A stretch of 64,000 nucleotides of DNA from Lactiplantibacillus daowaiensis (GCF_005405085.1 NZ_BJDJ01000002.1:62001-126000), one strand, 5' to 3'; shown: positions 54,024 through 63,370, counted from the stretch's first letter. Made by a program: numbers and translations. Notes: generated from the letters alone by a model not told the origin.

Positions 54024-54041
54024 ATTGTGACCGATTACAAT
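54024..54041. promoter_or_regulatory. Candidate LacI-type operator
   Basis: ATTGTGACCGATTACAAT is a near-perfect 18-bp dyad centred on CG, the typical form of LacI-family operators. It lies just upstream of a candidate promoter of the LacI gene (minus strand TGCAAA at 54012-54017, 16-bp spacer, TACAAT at 53990-53995). Confidence 0.65.
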
Positions 54042-54095
54042 TTGACACGACCAATGCTCACGGTGACCGCCTGAGAATGTCTATACATTAGTTTA

Positions 54096-54109
54096 TGAAA
54101 CCGGTCCCA
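54096..54109. promoter_or_regulatory. Candidate CcpA cre site
   Basis: TGAAACCGGTCCCA fits the cre consensus TGNAANCGNTNNCA at every fixed base. It lies about 130 bp upstream of the LacI-family gene and 180 bp from the divergent RpiR gene, so either could be under carbon catabolite control. Confidence 0.55.
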
Positions 54110-54288
54110 GGTCAAGCACAAAGTTGCCCCTTTTTAAAACTTTTTTCATTCAACTGTCACGTCAAACCGCATTGTAGCTAGCCGTTACACGTTATGACGC
54201 TTAAGTCCCCCTTCAAAAAAACTTGACGGCTGTTCAAGTTCAGTTGCTTCAACTATACTTTAGCTATACTCACAAATGAGGTGTCTAC

Positions 54289-55152
54289 ATGTTAATTCTG
54301 GATCAACTTCAACAAACCACTGATTTTACGGCAACCGAAAAACGAATCGCGGCCTATATTTTAGCCCACTTGCCAGCCGTAACGACCATTTACATTAAAG
54401 ACTTGGCCACGGCGACATATACCTCGCATTCGGCCATTATTCGACTAGCTCAAAAGTTAGGTTACCACGGCTACCGTGACTTTCAACACGCTTTAAGTGC
54501 CGCCGCCGTGACGCAAGCGCACACGGTTCAAGCTGTGGATGTCAACTTTCCAGTCGCACCGGACGATGATGAACAAACCATTGCCAAAAAGATGGCCGAC
54601 CTCACCGTTACGACCGTACAAAAGTCGTTTGCCCAACTCGATGTCCCGGCACTGCGGGCATTAGCCGCGCAACTGACCCAAGCACAACGTATTTTCATCT
54701 TTGCACAGGGTGACTCGCAAATGCGTGCTCGTAGTTTTCAAAATAAATTAATCAAAATCAACAAATTCGCCATCATCGCCGATGAATACGCCGACGATGC
54801 TTGGAATGCCGCTAACGTGGGCCCTAAAGACTGTGCCTTTTTTATTTCATATAACGGGACGACCCACGTCCATCAGCAATACGCACAGTATTTCCATGAC
54901 CAACACTTACCTAGTTTACTCTTAACCGGCAATCCCAACTCACCACTGATTCCACTGGTGCAACACGACTTAGTTTCCGTTCAAGCTGAGACTAGCTTTG
55001 CTAAGATTGGGACTTTTGCCTCCCAAGCGGCCTTTGAATATTTACTCGACAGCTTATTCGCTGTGATGTATGCCCAGGACTTGAAGCACCATTTGACTGA
55101 CCTACAACATAAGCAACAGTTGATTCAGGGCGGCCCGTTAGAAAACAAGTGA
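54289..55152 (+). CDS. MurR/RpiR-family transcriptional regulator
   Basis: The 287-aa protein has an RpiR-type N-terminal HTH (LQQTTDFTATEKRIAAYIL, then DLATATYTSHSAIIRLAQKLGYHGYRDFQ) and a SIS sugar-phosphate-binding domain (RIFIFAQGDSQMRARSF, DCAFFISYNGTTHVHQQYAQY). It should respond to a phosphosugar. The neighbouring Gfo/Idh dehydrogenases and LacI gene make a sugar-related regulon plausible. GAGGTG precedes the ATG. Confidence 0.94.
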   Translation: MLILDQLQQTTDFTATEKRIAAYILAHLPAVTTIYIKDLATATYTSHSAIIRLAQKLGYHGYRDFQHALSAAAVTQAHTVQAVDVNFPVAPDDDEQTIAKKMADLTVTTVQKSFAQLDVPALRALAAQLTQAQRIFIFAQGDSQMRARSFQNKLIKINKFAIIADEYADDAWNAANVGPKDCAFFISYNGTTHVHQQYAQYFHDQHLPSLLLTGNPNSPLIPLVQHDLVSVQAETSFAKIGTFASQAAFEYLLDSLFAVMYAQDLKHHLTDLQHKQQLIQGGPLENK

Positions 55153-55173
55153 GCTTTAGCGCCAACTTGAATC

Positions 55174-55351
55174 AAAGGAGCCACCACTATTCTAGCTAGT
55201 GGTGACTCCTTTATTGTGTCTGAATGATCATCATAATTTAGCTGACCGGAAGCGACAACGAATCAGTATCTAAAAGTTCTTGTTCCAGACGCTGGGTCAT
55301 GTTGTGCAAATTATAAGTGTCATTAAACAATGACATTCCAGAACCCAGTTA
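55174..55351. repeat. Composite palindromic intergenic repeat, copy 2
   Basis: An AAAGGAG...CTCCTTT hairpin (55174-55212) is followed by sequence that, read in reverse, matches copy 1 (GTCTGGAACAAGA and CTTTTAGATACTGATT), then by CAAATTATAAGTGTCAT and TGACATTCCAGAAC, which match copy 1 in forward orientation. Thus the first module is inverted relative to the second compared with 18221-18591. Confidence 0.75.
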
Positions 55352-55379
55352 GGCGTTTGCCCACATGGACGGCCAATCT

Positions 55380-56360
55380 TTATTGACCTAAGCTAAGTTG
55401 GGCATCGGCTAAAGCCGCATCGACCACTGCCATCACTTGCTTGGAGTGTGCTAACTGTGTTTTGACGAATGCCATATCGTGGTCAGCAATCACCCGGTCA
55501 AAGCGTGCAAATTCCGCAAACATCCGATGCGGATGACGATTTAATTGCTGCGTTTTGCTAGCAGCACCACGGACTTGTTCAGTGTAACTTTCAACCGTAT
55601 TAGTGGGCCCATTAACGACAATTGAGCCATCAGTGCCTTGAATGGTTGACTTAACTGGCGCATCGCAATCTTTAGCGCCAATACAGACAACTTGTACGCC
55701 GGGGTAAGTCAACGTCAGCACACCTGATGTATCGATATCACGCGCCACATTGGCTGCATAGTGCACGCTCGTTGGCGCCCCTAACAAGCCCACGACGAAG
55801 TGAATATTATAAATGTTCAAATCCATTAATGCCCCACCACCCAGTTTCGGGTTAAACGCTGGTAACACGACGCCTGCTTTAAATTGGTCATACCGCGATG
55901 AATATTGGGAATAGTTGCATTCAATGATTTTTAAACTGCCCAAGTCTGGTAACGCTTGTTTGATCGCTTGGTAGTTCGGTAAGTACTGATTCGTAATCGC
56001 TTCGACCAAGACAACATCTTGACTTAAAGCAAGTTTTTCTAACTCAGCTAGTTGGGTGCTATCTAAAGTAAAAGGCTTTTCACAGATGACATTTTTGCCT
56101 TGTTCCAAAGCTTGTTTCGTAAATTGATAATGCAATGCGTTTGGTAACGCGACATAGACCGTATCAATCGATGCATCGGCTAACAACAAATCATAATCCG
56201 TATAAACTTTAGCAATACCATACTTTGTCTGCAAAGCCTGGGCTTTGGTGACACTGCGCGGTGCACTCAAAATCCCAGCCAATTCAATTTCTGGTAAATC
56301 ACCGACCATTGTTAAAAAGTCCGTGACAATTTTACCGGTTCCTAAAATGCCTAAGCGCAT
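55380..56360 (-). CDS. Gfo/Idh/MocA-family oxidoreductase, 326 aa
   Basis: An NAD(P)-binding Rossmann domain (MRLGILGTGKIVTDFL) is followed by VYVALPNALHYQFTKQAL, the active-site EKPFTLD motif, and the C-terminal Gfo/Idh domain with GGGALMDLNIYNIHFVVGLLG. Family members oxidise sugars or related dehydrogenase substrates. It lies 14 bp downstream of a second, divergent paralogue, suggesting a joint sugar-oxidising pathway. Confidence 0.93.
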   Translation of the reverse strand: MRLGILGTGKIVTDFLTMVGDLPEIELAGILSAPRSVTKAQALQTKYGIAKVYTDYDLLLADASIDTVYVALPNALHYQFTKQALEQGKNVICEKPFTLDSTQLAELEKLALSQDVVLVEAITNQYLPNYQAIKQALPDLGSLKIIECNYSQYSSRYDQFKAGVVLPAFNPKLGGGALMDLNIYNIHFVVGLLGAPTSVHYAANVARDIDTSGVLTLTYPGVQVVCIGAKDCDAPVKSTIQGTDGSIVVNGPTNTVESYTEQVRGAASKTQQLNRHPHRMFAEFARFDRVIADHDMAFVKTQLAHSKQVMAVVDAALADAQLSLGQ

Positions 56361-56374
56361 AGTACTTCCTCCTA

Positions 56375-57394
56375 TTACTGTTTGACTTGTTGAATGCCTG
56401 CTTCTAATAATTCCAGTTGTAAGATGGTTTCTTCATCTTTAACGATTTTGGGTTGGCCATTAATAATACTGTCGTAGACCCCTTGATAAACTCGGCTATA
56501 ATCGCCGACTTCCGAAACCACTTTTTCTTCATGATATTGTTGATCAGCATCCATATACGTTAGCGTCCCATAGTCAACTGGCCGATCGACGCCAAAGTCC
56601 GCATGGTTCGGCATGTAAAAATGCTTCAAATCATATTCTTGCCGATCAGTAGTCGCTTTCATGAACATCCCTTGCTTGCCATAAACCACAAAACTTGGCC
56701 GCGGTTTGATCCGGAAATAACTGGATTTAACCGATACTTTCAACGTGCCGTAATACAAATCAATATCAAAATAATCATTCATCCGATTCGGCCCTAATAA
56801 TTGACGCACATCATTATGGACATCGTCTGGCCGCCCAAAATAGCTAATGACTTGATCTAAAGTATGACACGCATGGCCATATAAGTAACTCGTCGCCAGT
56901 GAGAAGTGGTCCACATTAGTTGGGACTTCTGGGCGAAAATAATCAAAAGACATTTCAACTTCTAACAAGTCCCCCAACTTACCACTTTCGATAACGCGTT
57001 GCACCGTTAAGAAATCTGAATCAAAACGCCGATTTTGATAACATTGGACGAGTAATCCTTTTTGCTTGGCTAAGGCAAACAACGCTTTAGCTTCCGCCGA
57101 GGTTTCGGTGAAGGGCTTTTCAACTAGCACATGCTTGCCATGATTTAACACATCTTTGGCTACTGCATAATGCGTGTGACTGGGCGTTGAAACCACCACT
57201 AATTGAATCTCGGGATCATCGTAAATGTCATTGATGTCCGTCGTATAATGCACACCATCAATCGGCGTCCAAGCTTGACGACCTGAACGCGAATAAATTG
57301 TCTTCACTTTGATCTTGTCTTTGAGTTTTAACGCGTATGGTAAATGATAGCGATTAGCACTCTTCCCATTACCGATATAAGCAATTGTTAGCAT
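56375..57394 (-). CDS. Gfo/Idh/MocA-family oxidoreductase, 339 aa
   Basis: The protein has an atypical N-terminal Rossmann loop YIGNGKSANRYHLPYAL, VVVSTPSHTHYAVAKDVL, the catalytic-type EKPFTETS and QCYQNRRFDSDFLTVQRVI, with HACHTLDQVISYFG in the C-terminal domain. The RYHLP and QNRRFDSDF segments resemble the YhhX/YdgJ subgroup. It is the first gene of the pair, with a TATAAT -10 box upstream on the minus strand and GGAGGG ribosome site. Confidence 0.93.
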   Translation of the reverse strand: MLTIAYIGNGKSANRYHLPYALKLKDKIKVKTIYSRSGRQAWTPIDGVHYTTDINDIYDDPEIQLVVVSTPSHTHYAVAKDVLNHGKHVLVEKPFTETSAEAKALFALAKQKGLLVQCYQNRRFDSDFLTVQRVIESGKLGDLLEVEMSFDYFRPEVPTNVDHFSLATSYLYGHACHTLDQVISYFGRPDDVHNDVRQLLGPNRMNDYFDIDLYYGTLKVSVKSSYFRIKPRPSFVVYGKQGMFMKATTDRQEYDLKHFYMPNHADFGVDRPVDYGTLTYMDADQQYHEEKVVSEVGDYSRVYQGVYDSIINGQPKIVKDEETILQLELLEAGIQQVKQ

Positions 57395-57425
57395 TTAAAA
57401 GCCCTCCACTTAAGTTGATAGCTTC

Positions 57426-57431
57426 ATTATA
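57426..57431 (-). promoter_or_regulatory. -10 box of the Gfo/Idh gene pair
   Basis: On the minus strand a consensus TATAAT lies 32 nt before the start codon. No good -35 box was found at 17 bp. Confidence 0.45.
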
Positions 57432-57610
57432 CTGAATCCCCACCCCATTCATAGCTAAGACACACAAACTGGTCACTAGGTTCAAAGCTAGTGCAGTATT
57501 CGACTTTTAACTGAACACTGGGTTTAGTGGCAAATGCGACTTTAGTGTCACAATTAATTAAATTGCGGTAAACTTAGAAAAATTAACTAATTTACAAGGG
57601 GGAATTTCGA

Positions 57611-59614
57611 GTGTCGACGGTTTTTCTAGTCTTACTCTTAATCGCCGCGGTGGTCGGGGCCAACGCCATCTATGCGCGATTCACCTTAGTGCCAGTCGCC
57701 TTTTTACAAATTGCAGCTGGGCTACTACTCTCACTCATTCCGCTCTATCGAAACTTCGAATTAGAGCCGGAAATTTTTTTGCTGGTCATTATTTCAGTCT
57801 TAATGTTTAATGATGGCCAAAATACCAATGTCCGTAAGTTATCGCATCAATTAGGGACCACCTTATCACTTGCTGTGGTCCTCGCAATCGTGACCATTCT
57901 GATTGTTGGTACGGTCACCCATTTCTTAATTCCGGCCTTTTCCTTAGCGTTATCGCTAGCATTAGGGGCAATTATCACCCCAACCGACGCGGTCGCCGTT
58001 TCGTCAATCACAACGAAGGTCTCAGTTCCCGGCGAAGTGATGGATACTTTGGAAAACGAATCTTTATTTAATGATGCGTCCGGTATCGTGGCCTTTAACT
58101 TGGCAATTGCTGCGGTTACGACCGGCCAATTTTCAGTGATGCATGGTATCGGTAATTTTCTCTATGTCTTTGTCGGCGGGATTATTGTCGGGTTAATCCT
58201 CGGTTACGTCATCGTGGCCATTCGAATCCAGCTGATTAATATGCATGTGGATACGCCATCGGTAATCGTACCGTATACATTGCTGACCCCTTTCGTCGTT
58301 TATTTGGTTGCCGAAGCGGCCGGTGTCTCAGGGATTTTAGCGGTTGTTGCCACCGGTTTGATTCATGGCGTGCAACAAGAACGCCTCCGATTAACGACGT
58401 CGCGCCTGCAAATCGTCATGAGTACCACTTGGTCAATTATCGCTAGTATCTTAAATGGGATCGTCTTCGTCTTACTAGGCGTCTCGCTGCCTAGTGTCAT
58501 CAGCCATTTACAACAACGTGACACGAGTTCCGTCGCGATTCTAGTCGGCATCGGTATCTTGCTTTATCTCGTCATGACCTTAGTGCGGTTCTTATGGACC
58601 CAGTTTGACTTCGCTAAGATTCGCGCTTGGGATAATCACGAAAAAGCCCGCAACAGTCTCGTCTTGGCGCTTAGTGGCGTGCATGGAACCATCACCTTAG
58701 CCATGGCATTCTCATTGCCGCTCACCTTAGGCGGACATGCCTTTACTTATCGTAACGACTTAATCTTCGTGGCTGCGGTGGTCATTTTAACCAGCCTATT
58801 AGTCCCAACGATTTTATTACCAGTGTTATTACCGGCCAAAGTTGATAAAGTGACCCCCGAAGACTTAGCCCAAGCCAAAGTCGACATGGTCACCAGTGCG
58901 ATTCATATGATTTACGCGCGTTACGGTGACACCCCTAATGCTAGTGAAGTCATCATGATTTTAGAAGGTCAACGCGCTGTTGATGGTCGCCCGGATAGAG
59001 CGCAATTAAACGAGTTATTCGATCAAGCCTATGACTTAGAAACCCACACCGTCGAACAGATGGTCACGGATGGCGAAGTCACGCCACAAGTGGCTGAAAA
59101 GTACATGCGGGTCGCCAGTCAAACGCGACTGCAAAACCAGCAATCGTTCGGTCAACGGGTCATTTTATTCTTTAAATTCGTGGTCTTTGGCCGTTGGTCT
59201 TGGAATCGCAAGGCCCGTGCCCGCCGTAAAGCGATTCATCAAATCAAGACCAAAGGGTTGTCGCGTGAACAATTGATTGATCGTAATCGGCACGTTTGGG
59301 ATCAAATGCGGGCCGTCGAAGCCAAACCCTATCAAGCCATCGTAACTTTCTTAAATGACAGCTATGCTACCCATAACCAACAAGCGGTCGGCATCGTCCG
59401 CCGGGCTTATGATGAACGGCATCGGCGTTTATCGGGAACTCGCGATTTTCAAAATGCCCAAAACGAGTTATTGATCCAAGCCTTTCAATTGGAATATAAC
59501 TTTATTCAATCACAACTCGCGACTCAGAAATATAGCCATGCACTCGGCAATGCGCTTTATGAGCAAATTTCAACTGACCAACTGGTTTATTTGCAATCGG
59601 TTAACGCCGAATAA
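57611..59614 (+). CDS. CPA1-type Na+/H+ antiporter (NhaP/NhaG-like)
   Basis: The 667-aa protein has about twelve N-terminal TM segments (residues 1-420) and a long cytosolic C-terminal helical region (430-667). CPA1 motifs are LALGAIITPTDAVAVSS and NESLFNDASGIVAFNLAIA, the latter with the ND pair needed for ion exchange, plus LALSGVHGTITLAMAFSLPL. It uses a GTG start 5 nt after AAGGGGGA. It should serve pH and Na+ homeostasis. Confidence 0.94.
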   Translation: MSTVFLVLLLIAAVVGANAIYARFTLVPVAFLQIAAGLLLSLIPLYRNFELEPEIFLLVIISVLMFNDGQNTNVRKLSHQLGTTLSLAVVLAIVTILIVGTVTHFLIPAFSLALSLALGAIITPTDAVAVSSITTKVSVPGEVMDTLENESLFNDASGIVAFNLAIAAVTTGQFSVMHGIGNFLYVFVGGIIVGLILGYVIVAIRIQLINMHVDTPSVIVPYTLLTPFVVYLVAEAAGVSGILAVVATGLIHGVQQERLRLTTSRLQIVMSTTWSIIASILNGIVFVLLGVSLPSVISHLQQRDTSSVAILVGIGILLYLVMTLVRFLWTQFDFAKIRAWDNHEKARNSLVLALSGVHGTITLAMAFSLPLTLGGHAFTYRNDLIFVAAVVILTSLLVPTILLPVLLPAKVDKVTPEDLAQAKVDMVTSAIHMIYARYGDTPNASEVIMILEGQRAVDGRPDRAQLNELFDQAYDLETHTVEQMVTDGEVTPQVAEKYMRVASQTRLQNQQSFGQRVILFFKFVVFGRWSWNRKARARRKAIHQIKTKGLSREQLIDRNRHVWDQMRAVEAKPYQAIVTFLNDSYATHNQQAVGIVRRAYDERHRRLSGTRDFQNAQNELLIQAFQLEYNFIQSQLATQKYSHALGNALYEQISTDQLVYLQSVNAE

Positions 59615-59944
59615 TGATCAACACATCGCTGGCATTCGTTACGTCAATAACGCTACCAACGGTCAGCACCAGCCGAATGACACCAAAGTAAGTAAACTAA
59701 GACTTAAATCAATGAAGTGGTCACTAGCAGCGTTATCAAGTCAATAAAACTTGAGACCTAACCGATTGCCCAATCTCGGCTAACACGTTTAAATCTCAAC
59801 TTGAGTTGATTAGATGCTTGCATCTCACTTTAGGGTCGCTTACCACCCCGATAACGATTGCGTTAATCTGATTAGCCGTTGACGCCGGATCGTTTGCCCG
59901 ACCCCCACTTGTATCACGGTCAACTGCTAACCACTTGATTGCTT

Positions 59945-59989
59945 TAAATCAGGGGATTTATCTTTTTTGATAAATTCCCTGATTTTTTT
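59945..59989 (+). terminator. Terminator upstream of the DXS-like gene
   Basis: AAATCAGGGGATTTATC and GATAAATTCCCTGATTT pair around a T-rich loop (one mismatch), followed by a T run. Confidence 0.88.
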
Positions 59990-60000
59990 GATTAAAACGC

Positions 60001-60031
60001 TTGTGTTAGACCTAGTCTAAGGTGCTAGGAT
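60001..60031 (+). promoter_or_regulatory. MerR-type promoter of the DXS-like gene
   Basis: TTGTGT (60001-60006) and TAGGAT (60026-60031) are 19 bp apart. The spacer carries a perfect inverted repeat TTAGAC-CTA-GTCTAA overlapping the -35 end. Both this and the 35254-35284 promoter end their spacers with AGGTGC before a TAG-type -10. No merR gene is adjacent, so the regulator is elsewhere. Confidence 0.75.
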
Positions 60032-60073
60032 TAGTATCGTTAAATTCTTTAGCTGAAAGTGAGCGATAATTAA

Positions 60074-61825
60074 ATGAACACACCAATTTTAAATACAATC
60101 GAAACACCGGCCGATTTACAAGGCCTGACCTTAGCGCAATTAACGGCTCTGGCCGCTGAAATCCGCCAAGTTTTATTGCACAAAGTCAGTCAAACGGGCG
60201 GTCACGTTGGCCCTAACTTGGGCGTCGTTGAATTAACGATCGCCTTTCACACGATTTTTGATTCACCGACTGACAAAGTCGTTTGGGATGTATCGCATCA
60301 ATCTTATACCCATAAAATCTTAACGGGTCGTAAACAAGCTTGGCTAGACCCCGCCCATTATGACGATGTCAGTGGTTACACCGAACCCGCTGAAAGTCCA
60401 CACGACTACTTCAACATCGGCCACACGTCAACTTCAATTGCGTTAGCCACTGGCATGGCAGTGGCGCGTGATTTGACCAACCGTTCCGGCAATGTCATGG
60501 CCGTGATTGGCGACGGCTCCTTATCAGGTGGGTTGGCCTTAGAAGGTCTCAATACTGCCGCAACGCTGCACAGCAATTTGATCATCTTAGTTAACGATAA
60601 TGGGATGTCGATCGCTGAAGATCACGGTGGCTTATACGCGAACTTAAAACAATTGCGTGAGACTAACGGTCAAGCTGAAAACAACTTGTTTAAGGCTATG
60701 GGCTTAGATTACCGCTATGTCGACGATGGTAACGACCTCGCTAGTATGTTAGCAGCATTTAAAGCCATTAAAGACATCGATCATCCGGTGGTGTTACACG
60801 TCCATACGGAAAAAGGCCATGGCTATCAACCAGCCATCACCCACAAAGAAGCTTTCCACTGGCATGTCCCATTTGACCTGGCAACCGGGGAAACGTTACA
60901 GCCTAATACCGGTGAAAGCTATACCGATGTGATCCATCAAGTGATGGAAACTGAATTAACCGATAAGCACACCCCATTGACCGCGATTACGGCCGCAATT
61001 CCTGGGATGTATGATTTAAAACGGTTTGGTAACCAGCATCCTGAACGGTATTTCGATGTTGGCATCGCCGAACAAGAATCGATTACGTTTGCGGCGGGTC
61101 AAGCCCAACAAGGGTTGCGCCCAATCGTCTTTCATTCAGGCACCTTCTTACAACGGGCCTACGACCAATTGTCACATGACTTAGGCATCAATCAATTGCC
61201 TGTCACCATTATGGTCGCCGGTGGTCGAATCAGTGCTGGTGATCCAACGCATCAAGGCATCTTTGATGTGGCAATGCTCAGTAACATTCCGAACCTCACT
61301 TATTTAGCACCAACAACCAAAGAGGAACTCGCCGCCATGATGACTTGGTCATTACATCAAACGACCGGTCCCGTTGCGATTCGGGTACCAAGTAATGCCG
61401 TCCACTCGGCACCTTTAGCAGCTGACTTTGACGCCCATCGGATGCATACCTTGCATACTGGTCGTCAAGTCGCCTTACTCGGTGTCGGCAGTTTGTTGCC
61501 GTTAGCGGAACAAGTGCAACAACAGCTTCTAGCTCACGACATTGATGCCACAATCATTGATCCGCGCGATATCTCAACGCTAGATACCGACACGTTAGCT
61601 GGTTTAACGCCAAACCATCAATTAGTCGTGACTTTAGAAGAAGCGAGTCTCAGTGGTGGGTTTGGTGAAAAAGTCGCCCGCTACTATGGCCCGACTGACA
61701 TGCAGGTCTTAACCTTTGGTGCTGAAAAACGATTTAATCACCGTGAAACGTCAACCGAACTGCGGCATGAATTCAAGTTAACACCTGACCAAATTACCGC
61801 TGCAATCACAGCTAACTTGGCTTAA
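60074..61825 (+). CDS. dxs: DXS-like thiamine-diphosphate enzyme
   Basis: The 583-aa protein aligns overall with 1-deoxy-D-xylulose-5-phosphate synthase: SQTGGHVGPNLGVVELTIA, WDVSHQSYTHKILTGR, the TDP motif GDGSLSGG with NDNGMSIAEDHGG, and FDVGIAEQESITFAAG. Two family hallmarks differ: the DRAG segment is VAGGRISAGDPTHQG, and the phosphate-contacting YPRG region is IRVPSN. No other MEP-pathway gene is near. It may therefore use a different aldehyde acceptor or feed thiamine/pyridoxal synthesis. Its promoter is MerR-type. Confidence 0.85.
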   Translation: MNTPILNTIETPADLQGLTLAQLTALAAEIRQVLLHKVSQTGGHVGPNLGVVELTIAFHTIFDSPTDKVVWDVSHQSYTHKILTGRKQAWLDPAHYDDVSGYTEPAESPHDYFNIGHTSTSIALATGMAVARDLTNRSGNVMAVIGDGSLSGGLALEGLNTAATLHSNLIILVNDNGMSIAEDHGGLYANLKQLRETNGQAENNLFKAMGLDYRYVDDGNDLASMLAAFKAIKDIDHPVVLHVHTEKGHGYQPAITHKEAFHWHVPFDLATGETLQPNTGESYTDVIHQVMETELTDKHTPLTAITAAIPGMYDLKRFGNQHPERYFDVGIAEQESITFAAGQAQQGLRPIVFHSGTFLQRAYDQLSHDLGINQLPVTIMVAGGRISAGDPTHQGIFDVAMLSNIPNLTYLAPTTKEELAAMMTWSLHQTTGPVAIRVPSNAVHSAPLAADFDAHRMHTLHTGRQVALLGVGSLLPLAEQVQQQLLAHDIDATIIDPRDISTLDTDTLAGLTPNHQLVVTLEEASLSGGFGEKVARYYGPTDMQVLTFGAEKRFNHRETSTELRHEFKLTPDQITAAITANLA

Positions 61826-61844
61826 TTTTTAATAACAACGTCAT

Positions 61845-61891
61845 AACTAGTGGCCTAATGAAAATCAATCTTTCATTAGGCCACTAGTTTT
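61845..61891 (+). terminator. Terminator of the DXS-like gene
   Basis: AACTAGTGGCCTAATGAAA and TTTCATTAGGCCACTAGTT pair perfectly over 19 bp around ATCAATC; the T run is short. Confidence 0.85.
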
Positions 61892-61995
61892 AACGATAAA
61901 AAAGTTAGCCCATTTTCAGCGATGATGCGTCTTTAGTTGTATTTTAATGACGAGTCAGACATACTAGATGCAACCAACTTTTAGGAGGCCTTGTG

Positions 61996-62550
61996 ATGCC
62001 TGCAAATGAAGCTTTATTAATCATTGATTATACGAACGATTTTGTTGCAACTGAAGGTGCACTAACATGTGGTGAACCCGGGCAAGTTTTAGCGCCAAAG
62101 ATTGTGACCTTAGCCGATCAAATGCTTGAAACTGGTGGCTGGGTACTCCTGCCCACTGATGTGCATACGCCACATGACCCCTATCACCCAGAAAGTAAAC
62201 TATTTCCACCCCACAACGTCCGGCACACTTGGGGCCGCGAATTATACGGCCCGGTCAAGCCTTGGTTTGACGCGCATCAAGTTAATGATCACGTTTGGTT
62301 ATTTGATAAGACCCGCTACAGTGCCTTTGCCGGGACTGACTTAGATTTACGGCTACGTGAACGTAAGATCGATACGCTCCATCTCGTTGGCGTTTGTACG
62401 GATATCTGTGTCTTACACACCGCAGTCGATGCTTATAATCTTGGCTATAACTTGATTATTCATCGCTCCGCGGTTGCCAGCTTCAATCCGACCGGTCACG
62501 CTTGGGCCTTAGAGCACTTTGCCAATACATTAGGTGCACAAGTGATTTAA
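61996..62550 (+). CDS. Isochorismatase-like cysteine hydrolase, nicotinamidase-like
   Basis: The 184-aa protein has the catalytic Asp in LLIIDYTNDFV (Asp11), Lys in FDKTRYSAFAGT and Cys in LVGVCTDICVLHTA, the triad of the cysteine hydrolase family; PTDVHTPHDPYHPESK provides the metal-binding DxHxxxD/H-like segment of nicotinamidases. It probably converts nicotinamide to nicotinate for NAD salvage. AGGAGG lies 7 nt before ATG 61996. Confidence 0.9.
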   Translation: MPANEALLIIDYTNDFVATEGALTCGEPGQVLAPKIVTLADQMLETGGWVLLPTDVHTPHDPYHPESKLFPPHNVRHTWGRELYGPVKPWFDAHQVNDHVWLFDKTRYSAFAGTDLDLRLRERKIDTLHLVGVCTDICVLHTAVDAYNLGYNLIIHRSAVASFNPTGHAWALEHFANTLGAQVI

Positions 62551-62556
62551 ACAATT

Positions 62557-62596
62557 AAAAGGCGAGTCACGGAAAAATCCGGACTCGCCTTTTTTT
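62557..62596. terminator. Bidirectional terminator
   Basis: AAAAGGCGAGTC and GACTCGCCTTTTTTT with inner GGA/TCC pairing form the stem between convergent genes. Confidence 0.92.
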
Positions 62597-63224
62597 AATA
62601 ATTTGTTTCTAAAATCAAACCGGGTTTAACCACTGGGATAATTGCCGTGGGACTCGTCTTACGACCAGCTTGCCGGGCCGTTACGGTTAGATGGTACTTC
62701 GTGGCATTAATCCCACTCAAATGAAATAATGCCGTGGTCCCACCACTATATTGTTTCGTTAACATGTTATCGTGCTGATAAATCGTCACCACGCTTGCAC
62801 TTGGAACTTGCATCGAAACGAGCAAAGTTCCCATGACCCCACTACGATCAGTCTGCGTCACTCGTGGCGTTTTAGTGGTGTATGTTTCAGCGCCATATGT
62901 GTAAACCTTAGTAATTCGGGTCCCCTTTTGGTTCGTGCCATACAATTTAAACGTTCGATAACCGGTAAACGCTTTACTGATTTTAAACTGTTGTCGGTTC
63001 ACTTTAGCTGTCACCTTTTTAGTGTTGCCATAAGTTAACACAACTTTTTTCACCTTAGCGCTCGCTTGCCCCTTAAACGTGGCCGTCTTGGCAGCATTGG
63101 CATACTCGACAGTGGTTTTGGTCAAGTGTCCCGTGACTTTCGTTTTAGCTTGAGCAGTCGGTCCGGCTAGTAGCCCCAATGCACTAACCCCTACAAGTCC
63201 TGCCAATAAATAAGTGTGTTTCAT
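62595..63224 (-). CDS. Secreted hypothetical protein, 209 aa
   Basis: The protein has a signal peptide MKHTYLLAGLVGVSALGLL with cleavage after TAQA, then a Lys/Thr-rich beta-type region without TM segments or LPXTG. It has repeated beta-strand-like segments (TVEYANAAKTATFKGQAS, VKKVVLTYGNTKKVTAKV). The start 63224 has GGGGGA 7 nt upstream. Function is unknown. Confidence 0.82.
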   Translation of the reverse strand: MKHTYLLAGLVGVSALGLLAGPTAQAKTKVTGHLTKTTVEYANAAKTATFKGQASAKVKKVVLTYGNTKKVTAKVNRQQFKISKAFTGYRTFKLYGTNQKGTRITKVYTYGAETYTTKTPRVTQTDRSGVMGTLLVSMQVPSASVVTIYQHDNMLTKQYSGGTTALFHLSGINATKYHLTVTARQAGRKTSPTAIIPVVKPGLILETNY

Positions 63225-63370
63225 ATTCAATTCCCCCATTATTTCACCTAACACTGATACAAACCATTATTATAACCGCTAGACGATCAAACGACCACTG
63301 CGGCAATTCGTTTGTTAGCCGTCACGCAAAAAGATAAGCCCGAGGCAATCATCTTCAAACCTTGACGGCC

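Larger units (their letters stand above)
59615..60073. other. Gap between antiporter and DXS-like gene
   Basis: No gene is seen. From 59615 to 59940 I see only short dyads such as TCAACTTGAGTTGA. A strong terminator (59945-59989) and a MerR-type promoter (60001-60031) fill the end. Confidence 0.6.

Noticed and set aside
60074-61825. A MEP-pathway locus
   Set aside because: Only the DXS-like gene is present; no dxr, ispD, ispE, ispF, ispG or ispH gene is adjacent.
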